NCBI GenBank assembly: GCA_031290855.1
Contig: JAISLM010000040.1
Coordinates: forward strand, 1 to 20,903
Direction of reading: 5' to 3'
DNA: 20,903 bases
From: Spirochaetaceae bacterium
GTDB lineage: Bacteria > Spirochaetota > Spirochaetia > Treponematales > Breznakiellaceae
The notes beneath the pieces were generated by a model. That model did no database searches and was not told where the DNA came from. It worked only from the letters and a program-made list of their open reading frames with translations. The position numbers were made by a program, and so were the translations under genes. This document shows, one piece after another, positions 7,602 to 15,096 of this stretch (position 1 is the first letter of the stretch; each line of letters starts with the position of its first letter).

Positions 7602-9375
7602 AAAGATTTTCATCTGCTGCGTCATCTTGCTTGCGCCGCAAATACCGTTCGCACAGACGGCGGTAAAAACAATCAAATCAACGTACATCACCCTGCGCGG
7701 TGAACCTTTGTACAAGGAAGGCTTCGTCCACTTCGCCTACGCAAACCCCGACGCGCCGAAAGGCGGCGCCGTCACGCTGCACACGACGGGGACTTACGAC
7801 AGCTTCCACCGTTATGCGCTGCGCGGTTCCTGCGCGGCGGGCTACCAGCACTTTTACGACACGCTTATGACGGCGAGCTACGACGAGGCGGACGTCCTTT
7901 ACCCGCTTGTCGCAAGTGAGGTCGAGTACGCCGCCGACTATTCGTTCATCATCCTCTCGATAAACCCCAAGGCGAAGGACAACGAAGGCGAACCCGTTAC
8001 GGCGGAGGACGCCGCCTTCTCGTTCAACATAATCTTCGAGAAAGGCGTGCCGCAGTTCCGCTCGTTCTATTCCGACGTTACGGTAAGCGTGCTGGACGGC
8101 AACCGCGTACGCTTCGACCTTGCTCCGGGTGACAAGGAAAAGATGATGGCCCTCGCCCAATCAACAGTATTCCCAAAACGCTTCTGGGAACGGCACGATT
8201 TTTCGGAACCGCTGACCACCCCGCCGCTCGGAACCGGTCCCTACCGCGTGAAAGATTACAAGATGGGCCAGTACGTCACGCTGGAGCGCGTAAAGGACTA
8301 CTGGGCGGCGGAACTGCCGGTAAACAAGGGCCGCTACAACTTCGACACGATACGCTACGACTATTACCGGGACAGCAACGTCGCTTTTGAGGCTTTCAAG
8401 GCGGGAGAGTACGACTTCCGCGAAGAGAATTCCGCGTCCGCCTGGGCGACAGGCTATACGGCCAAGATATTCGAGGACGGCACGATAATCCGTTCCGAAC
8501 CGCCGGACGAAAGTCCCGCGCCGGCAAACGGCCTCGCGTTCAACGTACAGCGCCCCGTCTTCAGCGACATACGGGTACGAAGAGCGCTTGCCTACTTCTT
8601 CGACTTTGAATGGATAAACGCGAACCTGTTCTACGGCCAGTACAGGCGGGTACGGAGTTTCTTTCAGAACACGAAATACGAGGCGCGGGGACTACCCTCG
8701 CCGCGGGAACAGGAAATCCTCGCGCCCGTGCGCGAGCTTATCCCGCCCGAAGTGTTCACGCGGGAGTACGAACCGCCCGTGACGGACGGCAGCGGCTACA
8801 TAAGACCCGGCGCCCGCGAAGGACTGCGGCTTTTGAAAGAAGCGGGCTGGGAACTGAAAGGCGGCAAGCTGCTCGACGTGAAAACAGGCGCACGGTTCAG
8901 CTTCGAATTCCTGATCTACGACAGCACGGCCGAGCGCTTCCTGATACCGTTCCGCAACAACCTTGCCCGCTACGGCATCGACATGAGGATCCGTACCGTC
9001 GATCAGAGCCAGTACATAAACCGCCTGCGCTCCCGCGACTTCGATATGCTGGCCCTCAGCACGTCCCCGTCCGCCTATCCGAGTTCCGACCTCCTGATCC
9101 TCTGGAATTCGCGCTACATCGACTCGACATGGAACACGCCCGGAGTATCCGACCCGGCGGTGGACTACCTGACCGAGTTCATCGCCGCCCACCAGGAGGA
9201 CGACGAAGCGCTCACGGCGGCGGGCCGCGCATTCGACCGCGTCCTCACATGGAACAGCTACATAATCCCCGAATGGTACATAGACCACCACCGTCTTGCA
9301 TACAAAAACAAATTCGGCATTCCCCCCGTCCGCCCCAAATACGACATAGGCCTAGACTACTGGTGGGTCCGCTAA
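7594..9375 (+). CDS. yejA: YejA-type extracellular solute-binding protein (family 5)
   Basis: 593 aa. Residues 1-20 (MLKKIFICCVILLAPQIPFA) form a signal peptide with cleavage near FAQ-T; no lipobox Cys is present, so the protein is probably periplasmic. FAYANPDAPKGGAVTLHTTGTYDSF near residue 45 is characteristic of the YejA branch of SBP_bac_5 proteins, which bind oligopeptides or microcin C-like compounds and feed them to YejBEF ABC permeases. Further family features are PLGTGPYRVKDYKMGQYV, NGLAFNVQRPVFSDIRVRRAL and the C-terminal WYIDHHRLAYKNKFGIPP. Length agrees with YejA. It starts inside the comFB-like gene. No permease or ATPase genes follow, so partner subunits must be encoded elsewhere. 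Confidence 0.88.
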   Translation: MLKKIFICCVILLAPQIPFAQTAVKTIKSTYITLRGEPLYKEGFVHFAYANPDAPKGGAVTLHTTGTYDSFHRYALRGSCAAGYQHFYDTLMTASYDEADVLYPLVASEVEYAADYSFIILSINPKAKDNEGEPVTAEDAAFSFNIIFEKGVPQFRSFYSDVTVSVLDGNRVRFDLAPGDKEKMMALAQSTVFPKRFWERHDFSEPLTTPPLGTGPYRVKDYKMGQYVTLERVKDYWAAELPVNKGRYNFDTIRYDYYRDSNVAFEAFKAGEYDFREENSASAWATGYTAKIFEDGTIIRSEPPDESPAPANGLAFNVQRPVFSDIRVRRALAYFFDFEWINANLFYGQYRRVRSFFQNTKYEARGLPSPREQEILAPVRELIPPEVFTREYEPPVTDGSGYIRPGAREGLRLLKEAGWELKGGKLLDVKTGARFSFEFLIYDSTAERFLIPFRNNLARYGIDMRIRTVDQSQYINRLRSRDFDMLALSTSPSAYPSSDLLILWNSRYIDSTWNTPGVSDPAVDYLTEFIAAHQEDDEALTAAGRAFDRVLTWNSYIIPEWYIDHHRLAYKNKFGIPPVRPKYDIGLDYWWVR

Positions 9376-9730
9376 CGGGCTTAACGCAAAGCCGCCGGTG
9401 GAACCCGGTAATGCGCTTTTTCTATGCTTTTGTCTTTGTTTTCTACACACTGTTCGTGCAGGTTACGCCATTTGGGACTGTAAAGCCCAGGCTATACCCC
9501 GCCAGGTTACGCTAACGCTATCATATGTAAGCTGCCGTCTATGGCGATGTTTGTTTTAGCTTCATAACGGCTGTTACCTTCGCTAAAATCTGGCAGCCTG
9601 GTTTTTTGCGGCCAGACAAATATGATGGGCACCCCCGCCGCGCCGCCGGAACGGTGTTTCCGGTCCGGCTCCTTTCCGTTTTTCTCCGTATATTAAAGCA
9701 AAACGCGGGTTAACCACCAATTATATTTAC
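9376..9730. other. Intergenic region without a recognised gene
   Basis: About 355 bases between the yejA-like gene and the transposase relative. Open frames here are tails of shadow frames. I see an imperfect CCGGAA...TTCCGG stem near 9645-9665 and a modest GGCTT...AAGCC stem right after the yejA stop, neither with a convincing T-run. No promoter that I would trust. Confidence 0.4.
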
Positions 9731-10267
9731 ATGAGACATTTAAGAATGCTGAGACAGGGCGTGTGGTACGAAATCAGTACCCGCGTCAACAACAGGGAAC
9801 CCCTGTTCCGCGGGGGGCGGGCGCCGGCGCTGTTTGACCGGGTGTTCCGGGAGACCGCGCACAGGTTTGTCTTCGCGGTACGGGACTTGAGTCTCGCCGG
9901 CGACCGGCTGGCCTTTTACATCAGGCCCGCGGACGGGTTTGAGCTGCCCGCGATAATGAAATGGCTGAAGCAGACCTTCGCCATTAGGTACAACCGTGAC
10001 AATGGACGGACGGGGCACCTGTGGGGCGACCGGTACCGCTCGCGGATTTTGGAAGGGGAGCCGCTGGACGGCGGGGAGGCGGGGGCGGCGGGGGCGGAAG
10101 TTCCGCCGGCCTGCGGGGTCAGACCCCGCAGCGGGAAACGCCCCGATAGACGTACGGAGGCGGGGACATCCCCGGCCTGTGGGGTCAGACCCCGCAGAGG
10201 GAAACGGGCGTCCGGGACCGCGTTTTCCCGCCTATACCCCCTTCCAGTCGCCCCTGCGCCCGGATAA
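9731..10267 (+). CDS. REP-associated (IS200-like) transposase relative lacking HUH motif
   Basis: 178 aa in this frame. Residues 1-108 follow the REP-associated tyrosine transposase pattern: MRHLRMLRQGVWYEISTRVNNREPLF, then a long helix FDRVFRETAHRFVFAVRDL, then IMKWLKQTFAIRYNRDNGRTGHLWGDRYRS. In active members a segment like MPNHFHLL precedes the IMKWL helix and carries the HUH histidines; here it reads LAGDRLAFYIRP with no His, so metal-dependent nicking should be lost. The C-terminal 70 residues are low in complexity and include two in-frame copies of PACGVRPRxGKR, each coding copy being a REP-like palindrome. No clear ribosome site. It may be a domesticated DNA-binding protein or a decaying gene. 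Confidence 0.65.
   Translation: MRHLRMLRQGVWYEISTRVNNREPLFRGGRAPALFDRVFRETAHRFVFAVRDLSLAGDRLAFYIRPADGFELPAIMKWLKQTFAIRYNRDNGRTGHLWGDRYRSRILEGEPLDGGEAGAAGAEVPPACGVRPRSGKRPDRRTEAGTSPACGVRPRRGKRASGTAFSRLYPLPVAPAPG
10111..10131. repeat. REP-like palindrome, copy 1
   Basis: Perfect 10-bp arms CTGCGGGGTC/GACCCCGCAG around a single A. It lies in the 3' part of the transposase-like ORF, preceded by GCCGGC and followed by GCGGGAAACG. The next copy starts 66 bp later in the same orientation, so both copies encode the same peptide. The GGGGTCAGACCCC core recurs at 20180-20192. Confidence 0.8.
10177..10197. repeat. REP-like palindrome, copy 2
   Basis: CTGTGGGGTC/GACCCCGCAG around a single A; the only difference from copy 1 is a C-to-T change that still allows a G-T (G-U) pair, so the fold is kept. 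Flanks CCGGC and GAGGGAAACGGG match those of copy 1, giving a repeat unit of about 35 bp. Confidence 0.8.
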
Positions 10268-10452
10268 GCGGCATAATCCGCCCGGATAACCGCGGCAGCC
10301 CGCAATTTCCTCCCAAACCGAAGCAGCCCAGAGGGATACGTCTGCCCTGAAAACTGAAGTATGGGCCAGGTTTAGCGCAAGCGGCGGGGTATCTTGTAAG
10401 CGATGCATGATCGAAGATCTTCGATCGGCCGCGGACATTTATCATCTGTGGT

Positions 10453-10469
10453 GGTTTGCATAGCAAACC
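10453..10469. repeat. Hairpin GGTTTGC-ATA-GCAAACC
   Basis: Perfect 7-bp stem with a three-base ATA loop closed by C-G. It is of the same class as the hairpins at 10554, 14721, 19557, 19580 and 20117. Confidence 0.75.
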
Positions 10470-10553
10470 TTGTTAGCTCGCAAACCCGTCTAATACCCTT
10501 TTTTGTAATTGCTGCCCACTCTAAGCGCCACAAAACCGTGTCAAGCGTCCGCG

Positions 10554-10582
10554 TGTGGATTGTGCCACAGGCACAACCCACA
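10554..10582. repeat. Hairpin with 13-bp arms and ACA loop
   Basis: Arms TGTGGATTGTGCC and GGCACAACCCACA pair along 13 positions with one A-C mismatch around an ACA loop. No T-run follows. Same C-RNA-G loop class as its neighbours. Confidence 0.75.
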
Positions 10583-10915
10583 AATGCAAACAGCGATGCG
10601 GTTTGCGCCTGGCGTTTTACCTCCTCATAACCTTATAAGGAGGGATAAAGCGGGGGAACAGACCCCACTGCGAATAACGCGGGGGCGATAAAAAGAAAAT
10701 CCGTGAATTGCGCGAATTGGCGCTAATTTCGCAAGATGATTCAAAAGACCAGCGTTCATTATTCGCAAAGTCTGGTTTAATACCTCGCCGAACCTTGGGT
10801 TCGCGCTTGCCCGCGGAGGCTAATTCAATTCAGCTCACGTTAAACAAGGAACCGTTGCGGCAGGGGAGCAGGAAGAATCGGGAGTACCTCATCTGTCCTT
10901 GCCCGGAAAACGGCG

Positions 10916-11060
10916 GTAGGCAACCCGGTGCTTGCCGCGCTTCCTGTACCCGCCGCGTCCACTAGCCGCATATTTTCGTTGATACCTAAGTCCGCCGTTA
11001 TCCGGCCGGCTTCCCGTGGTTTTTGCCGGCGATATCGCCCTAAATTTGAATTCTTTGGTA
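10916..11060 (-). pseudogene. Decayed IS3-family orfA, frameshifted
   Basis: The minus strand reads ITADLGINENM, closely matching the ADLGINENMLRRW helix-turn-helix of the fragment at 1-136. After ENM the frame is shifted: WTRRVQEAR appears in another frame, as does a PPFSGQGQ stretch equivalent to the usual AFPGxGRPRDEE linker. No intact ORF, inverted repeats or partner orfB are visible, so this is an old remnant. It lies about 330 bp upstream of the gene at 11395. Confidence 0.55.
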
Positions 11061-11359
11061 TACACCCGTCGTTCACGATTTTTCTTTTCTATCTATTACT
11101 TCCCGTAACTGTTGTATCCTAAGCTCATCTCTGTGTCTAACGGGGATGTAGTTAGGGACAGTGAGAACGGAAAGGCAAACTGGAAATTAGACTGGAGGCC
11201 GCGAGGAACGCGCTGTAAAAAGGAATTTATGATGCGGCAGGCAGCAAGGATAACGGCGGACGAGTTTCAGGAGCGTTTGTGCGCGGCTAACGTTGGACAA
11301 GGCGGGTTTAAATCGGTGCGGGCTGTTTATCCCTTTGATCAACAGGGCAACGCGGTACC
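11061..11359. other. Intergenic region without a recognised gene
   Basis: About 300 bases between the IS3 remnant and the promoter of the next gene. A short plus-strand frame covers much of it (ending at 11402), but it has no ribosome site and no recognised domain, so I treat it as non-coding; a decayed gene around 11230-11330 is possible. Confidence 0.35.
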
Positions 11360-11388
11360 TTGCCGTACACATTTTATAGGCATATACT
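11360..11388 (+). promoter_or_regulatory. Sigma-70-type promoter, leaderless transcript
   Basis: TTGCCG (-35) at 11360-11365 and TATACT (-10) at 11383-11388 are separated by exactly 17 bp. Initiation 6-7 nt after the -10 would fall at the ATG at 11395, and no Shine-Dalgarno sequence lies in between, so the mRNA is predicted to begin at or next to its start codon. Confidence 0.6.
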
Positions 11389-11394
11389 GTCTTT

Positions 11395-11916
11395 ATGACT
11401 GACCGAATTCTGATAGAAACTTTCAATTTTAAGGCGGAAACTATTGCCAGGCGCTGGGTCGCCCTTATCCGCAAGGAGCCCCAGCTTAGGCATTATAACA
11501 GTTTTTCGGACGAGCAGCTTTGTGCGCTGAACACGCCGCTCTACCCGCAGCTCGCACGGTCGATTGAGCGCGGGATAGACAGGAAGCTGATCGGCGGATA
11601 CTTTGTCCGTACGGGCAAGGACAGGATGCGAGGCGGCTTTCCCGTTTCCGAGCTGGTTCTGGCATACTGTCTGAGTCAGAAAACGGTCGTCGATTATATA
11701 AGTTCGGAGTTCGTACACGACAGTCCGCTTGCCCTTTATCAGGCCTTCGGGGCTATCGGGAAGATAAACGAATTTTTTTTCCTGGGTTGTTTTTTCATGA
11801 TCAAGGGTTTCTTCGAGCAGGTATACGAGGGCATGAACAACGACCATAATATCTCGGAAGATCTGCTGAAAACTTACTTCAAGGACGATTTCTTCTTCAA
11901 GAAAGATACGGAATAA
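11395..11916 (+). CDS. Conserved helical protein, RsbRD-N-like
   Basis: 173 aa, not firmly recognised. The sequence is predicted to be mostly helical, with ARRWVALIRKEPQLRHYNSFSDEQL at the start, a middle segment SIERGIDRKLIGGYFVRTGKDRM, and a Phe-rich C-terminal helix (INEFFFLGCFFMIKGFFEQVYE). The N-terminal W...I....L.HY.S...EQL pattern and size recall the RsbR N-terminal/RsbRD_N regulatory domain of stress and histidine-kinase proteins, but this is a weak resemblance. There is no signal peptide and no clear membrane helix. The start is set by a promoter only seven bases upstream, and no ribosome site is seen. The ATP synthase a gene begins 6 nt after its stop, so the two are cotranscribed. 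Confidence 0.6.
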   Translation: MTDRILIETFNFKAETIARRWVALIRKEPQLRHYNSFSDEQLCALNTPLYPQLARSIERGIDRKLIGGYFVRTGKDRMRGGFPVSELVLAYCLSQKTVVDYISSEFVHDSPLALYQAFGAIGKINEFFFLGCFFMIKGFFEQVYEGMNNDHNISEDLLKTYFKDDFFFKKDTE

Positions 11917-11922
11917 CGCAAA

Positions 11923-12666
11923 ATGAATTTGGGTGAAGAATTGATGAAAAGTCTCGATATCGAGACGGTTTTCACGATAACTGTAGCGGGGCACAAGTTT
12001 CCGGTAACGGAAACGGTTGTCGTTTCGTGGGTAGTTATGGTGTTGCTCTGTGTCGCGGCGCTGCTTCTTACGCGGAACCTGCGGAGAGTGCCGCGCGGCG
12101 TTCAAACTCTCCTCGAAGCCGGCGTGGAGTTTCTGAACAATTTTTCGAAGACACGGTTCGGCAAACACGCTCCCATCTTCAGCCCCTACATCGGGACTCT
12201 TTTCCTGTTCCTGATCGTCGCCAACATCCTGCCCGCGATAACGCCGGTGTTCACGTTCGGCGAGTCTCCCGTATTCGAAATAAAGCCGCCGACACGCGAC
12301 ATAAACGTTTGCGCTGCTCTGGCGCTTGTGTCCGTCCTGCTGATGCTTTTGAGCGGGCTGGTCGTCCGGGGGGCGGGCGGCTGGCTCAAGAACCTGCTTC
12401 ACCCTATGCCGATGATGTTGCCTTTCAACCTGCTGGAGTACGTGATAAGGCCGCTGTCCCTCTGCCTCCGTCTGTTCGGCAACATACTGGGCGGCTTCAT
12501 CATCATGACGCTCGTAAACATCGCCCTTGCCTCCGCGATAAATTTCTCTCTGATAATACCGATTCCGCTGTCTCTGTATTTCGATTTCTTCGACGGCTTT
12601 ATTCAGGCCCTTGTTTTTACGTTCCTGACCACCCTGTACTTGTCCGAAGCGATAGAGACGGAATGA
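11923..12666 (+). CDS. atpB: F-type ATP synthase subunit a
   Basis: 247 aa, normal length. It has five to six hydrophobic helices: about 30-50, 86-110, 127-149, 180-203, 205-220 and 224-242. The segment SLCLRLFGNILGG contains the essential proton-channel arginine (R183 here), and FIQALVFTFLTTLYL has the conserved Gln facing it. Subunit a sits in the inner membrane and carries protons or sodium ions to the c-ring. The upstream GGTGAAG lies before a second in-frame ATG at 11944, which could be the true start (residue 8). No gene for c, b or the F1 subunits adjoins it; pheT follows after 171 nt. Treponemes mostly rely on V-type ATPases, so a single F-type a subunit is odd. Confidence 0.9.
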   Translation: MNLGEELMKSLDIETVFTITVAGHKFPVTETVVVSWVVMVLLCVAALLLTRNLRRVPRGVQTLLEAGVEFLNNFSKTRFGKHAPIFSPYIGTLFLFLIVANILPAITPVFTFGESPVFEIKPPTRDINVCAALALVSVLLMLLSGLVVRGAGGWLKNLLHPMPMMLPFNLLEYVIRPLSLCLRLFGNILGGFIIMTLVNIALASAINFSLIIPIPLSLYFDFFDGFIQALVFTFLTTLYLSEAIETE

Positions 12667-12726
12667 GGGATTCTGTAGACGGTACGGTTTCGATGTCTTT
12701 TCGCTATCGCGGCGGTCTTCGCTTTC

Positions 12727-12781
12727 CGCCAGGCCCCATCCCGGTGAAAATATCGCGCCGGCTCCAAACGGCGGCCTGGCG
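12727..12781 (+). terminator. Inverted repeat, possible atpB terminator
   Basis: CGCCAGGCC (12727-12735) and GGCCTGGCG (12773-12781) form a 9-bp perfect stem around 37 bases, followed by a short T-rich TTTGTCTT. The large loop makes it a weak candidate terminator; it may equally be a repeat or an RNA leader structure for pheT. Confidence 0.4.
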
Positions 12782-12837
12782 TTTGTCTTGAAATATTTTT
12801 TAAAAGGCGGCGAAATCGTCGTATACAGGAGTTATCT

Positions 12838-14610
12838 ATGCCCAAAATAGAGGTGAACGAGGAGCTTTTTTTTAGTCTGGCGGGAAAACGCTGGAAAACC
12901 CGTGAGGAACTGGAGGCGGCGCTTAGCTGCGCCAAGGCGGAGCTTGATGAAGACAGCGACAAGAGCCTTCCGGAAGCGGCGCGTACCCTGAAAATCGAGC
13001 TAAACGACACAAACAGGCCCGATCTGTGGGGAACTGCCGGCTGTGCGCGGCAGTTGAGGGTATATCACGGCGGAAAAATGCCATTTTACCCGTTTTTCTC
13101 TGTGCCCGGCGACATGAAGGACGCCAAATGGCGTGTGCTTGTCGAGGCCGCCGTCAAAGCCGTGCGCCCCTGGCTTGCCGGTTTTATAGCGCGAGGCAAC
13201 GCCGTTACCGACGCCGGGCTGCGCGACATGATACAAACGCAGGAAAAGCTGGCATGGAACTACGGGCGTAAGCGGCGCGCTATCTCGATGGGTGTTTATC
13301 GTACTGCGCTGGTTAAATGGCCCGTCCGCTACAGGGCGCTTGACCCTGACTCGGTTTCGTTCGTGCCTTTACAGTGGGAGCTTTGCGACGGCCATCCCGC
13401 CGAAAGAACATCGTTTACGCTGCGCGAGATACTAAAAAAACATCCCAAGGGCAGGGAGTATGCGTTCATTCAAGAGCACGAGCCGCTCCACCCGCTTCTT
13501 GTCGATGCGGCGGGCGCGGTCCTTTCCTACCCGCCGATCATAAACTCGGCTGATCTGGGCGCAGTGCGGGTGGGGGATTCGGAGCTTTTCATCGAGCTTA
13601 CCGGCACGGACATCAACGCCGTTACACACGCCGCCTCGATCGCCGCCTGCGACCTTGCCGATCAGGGCTGGACGATAGAGCCGGTGGAAGTCTGCTACGA
13701 ATACGACACGCCGTTTGGCAGGACGCTTTCTACGCCGTTCTACTTTCAGCGGCCCGTGTTTTGCAGTCTTGAGCGCGTCAAGCGATTTTTGGGCGAGCCG
13801 CTTGACGGCAAGGCCTGTGTCGCGGCGCTTCTGCGTATGGGCTGCAAGGCGGAAAAGCGCAAGGATGTCGAGGCCGGTTCCACGGAGGCGGCGGACGGCG
13901 TCCGCGCCTGGCCGCCTGAGTACCGTAACGACTACCTGCACGCCGCCGACGTGATGGAAGACGTGATGCTGGGGCGCGGTCTTGAAACCTTCGCGCCGGA
14001 GCGGCCCCGGGACTTTACGATAGGCAGGCTTTCGCCGGTCACGGTTTTCAGCCGTAGGGTAAAAGAATTACTCGTTGGCGCGGGCTTTCAGGAGATGATT
14101 TACAACTACCTTGGCTCCAAAAAAGATCTTGTAACGCGGATGCGCGGCGGGGGCGAAAGGATCATCCGCATAGCAAACCCGATGACGGAAAACTACGAGT
14201 ACCTGCGCGATTCGCCGCTGGCGAGCCTTGTTGCAAGCGAGGCCGTGTCCGCCAACGCCGCCTATCCCCACAAAATTTTCGAGGTGGGCAAGGTGGCTTA
14301 CAAGGACCCGTCCCGAAACTACGGCGCGGCGACGCGCCAGTACGCCGGTATCCTGCACGCCGGCGCGGACGCAAACTTTAACACGATAGCGGCCCTGATA
14401 CAGAGCCTCTTCTACTACCTCTCCCGTGAATATACGGTCGAGGAAGCGGACGATCCCCGCTTCATCCCCGGCCGCGCCGCCCGCATTGTCCGTTCCGGCA
14501 CGGCGGCCGGCGTTTTCGGCGAATTCCACCCGGAACTCCTAGAAAACTGGGACATAAAAGTACCGTGTACCGCCGCGGAGATAGATATTGACCTGCTGAT
14601 CCACCAGTAA
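12838..14610 (+). CDS. pheT: Phenylalanyl-tRNA synthetase beta chain (archaeal/spirochaetal type)
   Basis: 590 aa. The early motif IELNDTNRPDLWGTAGCARQLR (about 55-75), the B3/B4 domain with AISMGVYRTALV (about 145-160) and PPIINSADLG, the B5 domain (about 270-345) with FYFQRPVFCSLERVKRFLG, and the C-terminal catalytic-like fold with YLRDSPLASLV and IFEVGKVAYKD identify PheT. The short form lacks the N-terminal tRNA-binding (EMAP) domain and the C-terminal anticodon-binding domain of the roughly 800 aa bacterial protein; this short type is found in archaea and spirochaetes. It forms the alpha2-beta2 enzyme with PheS, which is not in the window. AGGAG lies before the ATG. A good intrinsic terminator follows at 14664. 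Confidence 0.93.
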   Translation: MPKIEVNEELFFSLAGKRWKTREELEAALSCAKAELDEDSDKSLPEAARTLKIELNDTNRPDLWGTAGCARQLRVYHGGKMPFYPFFSVPGDMKDAKWRVLVEAAVKAVRPWLAGFIARGNAVTDAGLRDMIQTQEKLAWNYGRKRRAISMGVYRTALVKWPVRYRALDPDSVSFVPLQWELCDGHPAERTSFTLREILKKHPKGREYAFIQEHEPLHPLLVDAAGAVLSYPPIINSADLGAVRVGDSELFIELTGTDINAVTHAASIAACDLADQGWTIEPVEVCYEYDTPFGRTLSTPFYFQRPVFCSLERVKRFLGEPLDGKACVAALLRMGCKAEKRKDVEAGSTEAADGVRAWPPEYRNDYLHAADVMEDVMLGRGLETFAPERPRDFTIGRLSPVTVFSRRVKELLVGAGFQEMIYNYLGSKKDLVTRMRGGGERIIRIANPMTENYEYLRDSPLASLVASEAVSANAAYPHKIFEVGKVAYKDPSRNYGAATRQYAGILHAGADANFNTIAALIQSLFYYLSREYTVEEADDPRFIPGRAARIVRSGTAAGVFGEFHPELLENWDIKVPCTAAEIDIDLLIHQ

Positions 14611-14663
14611 TAATTAATCAATGAGTTTTTCCCAAAACCCGGTTGGTTTTGAGAAAAGCTTCC

Positions 14664-14700
14664 GAAAAAGCGGTCTAATCGGACTAAGGCCCGCTTTTTC
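14664..14700 (+). terminator. Rho-independent terminator of pheT
   Basis: GAAAAAGCGG pairs perfectly with CCGCTTTTTC across a 17-base loop; the T-run is in the descending arm. Position 54 nt after the pheT stop is appropriate. Confidence 0.8.
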
Positions 14701-14720
14701 ATATAAATTTAAGGTATCTG

Positions 14721-14815
14721 GACAAGCAAAGCTTGTCTCCCAAGCAAAGCTTGTCTCCCAAGCAAAGCTTGTCTCCCAAGCAAAGCTTGTCTCCCAAGCA
14801 AAGCTTGTCTCCCAA
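14721..14815. repeat. Tandem array, five 18-bp units of a mini-hairpin
   Basis: The unit CAAGCAAAGCTTGTCTCC is repeated five times without change from 14723 to 14812. Each unit folds as (GA)CAAGC-AAA-GCTTG(TC), a stem of up to 7 bp with a three-base AAA loop. A related imperfect stem (CCCAAAAACT/AGTTTTGGG, 14811-14831) follows directly. The 18-bp period keeps frames open in both directions, but no ribosome site or protein signal supports coding. Confidence 0.9.
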
Positions 14816-14837
14816 AAACTGAAGTTTTGGGAAGCCT

Positions 14838-14913
14838 CGATATTATAAACTTCCGCATCTGATCGAGCCTCCGTTCCAACCAACACAACGCTTAAGATAC
14901 CTTGCGGAGGCTC
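14838..14913 (-). repeat. Dispersed 75-bp repeat, copy B
   Basis: The reverse complement of this stretch matches 20779-20853 along its whole length with only a few differences. It begins GAGCCTCCGC and has an inverted CGGAGGCTC about 40 nt later, with GGTATCTTAAGCGTTGTGTT between the arms and GGAAGTTTATAATATCG at the far end. Confidence 0.8.
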
Positions 14914-15096
14914 ATCCTCCTCTTAAAAATAGACAGGGGGAATTTCGCCACTTGCAAACTCCAGCCCCTTATCCCAGGGACGCCTCGACGGCCCCTTCCT
15001 CGAAGCCTTACCCCGGACGCCTTAACAGCCCTCCCTTCATCGTTAATTATCCGGCGGCGGGCTTGTTGGACGGGGGAGGCTGTGCTAGTGTGGCTT
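14914..15096. other. Intergenic region with long-range stem
   Basis: No gene recognised. An ACAGCC-CTCCC arm near 15026 can pair with GGGAGGCTGT near 15074, with one bulged C. No promoter identified. Confidence 0.3.

Larger units (their letters stand above)
10268..10915. other. Non-coding repeat-rich region
   Basis: No credible gene. It contains an 18-bp perfect palindrome (10409-10426, GATCGAAGATCTTCGATC), two three-base-loop hairpins (10453-10469 and 10554-10582), a degenerate REP-like core near 10653-10666 (GGGGAACAGACCCC), a CCTTATAAGG palindrome near 10630, and an AT-rich patch with AATTGCGCGAATTGGCGC at about 10709. A 15-bp string GTCTGGTTTAATACC at 10770-10784 recurs at 20853-20867. 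Confidence 0.5.

Noticed and set aside
8610..9515. Long plus-strand frame of 301 codons
   Set aside because: It lies in a second frame inside the yejA-like gene, is Arg/Pro-rich and has no ribosome site; typical shadow of GC-rich code.
9731..10267. Active IS200/IS605 transposase
   Set aside because: The HUH histidines are absent and no flanking element ends are visible.
11374..12402. Minus-strand frame of 342 codons
   Set aside because: It is antisense to the 173 aa protein gene and atpB, with charged low-quality sequence and no motif; a shadow of two clear genes.
12027..12791. Plus-strand frame of 254 codons overlapping atpB
   Set aside because: It is rich in Arg and Pro and covers the membrane helices of atpB in another frame.
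14721..14815. CRISPR array
   Set aside because: The units are directly adjacent with no unique spacers, and no cas genes are present.
14614..14886. Minus-strand frame with repeated ETSFAW peptide
   Set aside because: The repeat comes from the 18-bp DNA array; there is no ribosome site and no surrounding protein signal.
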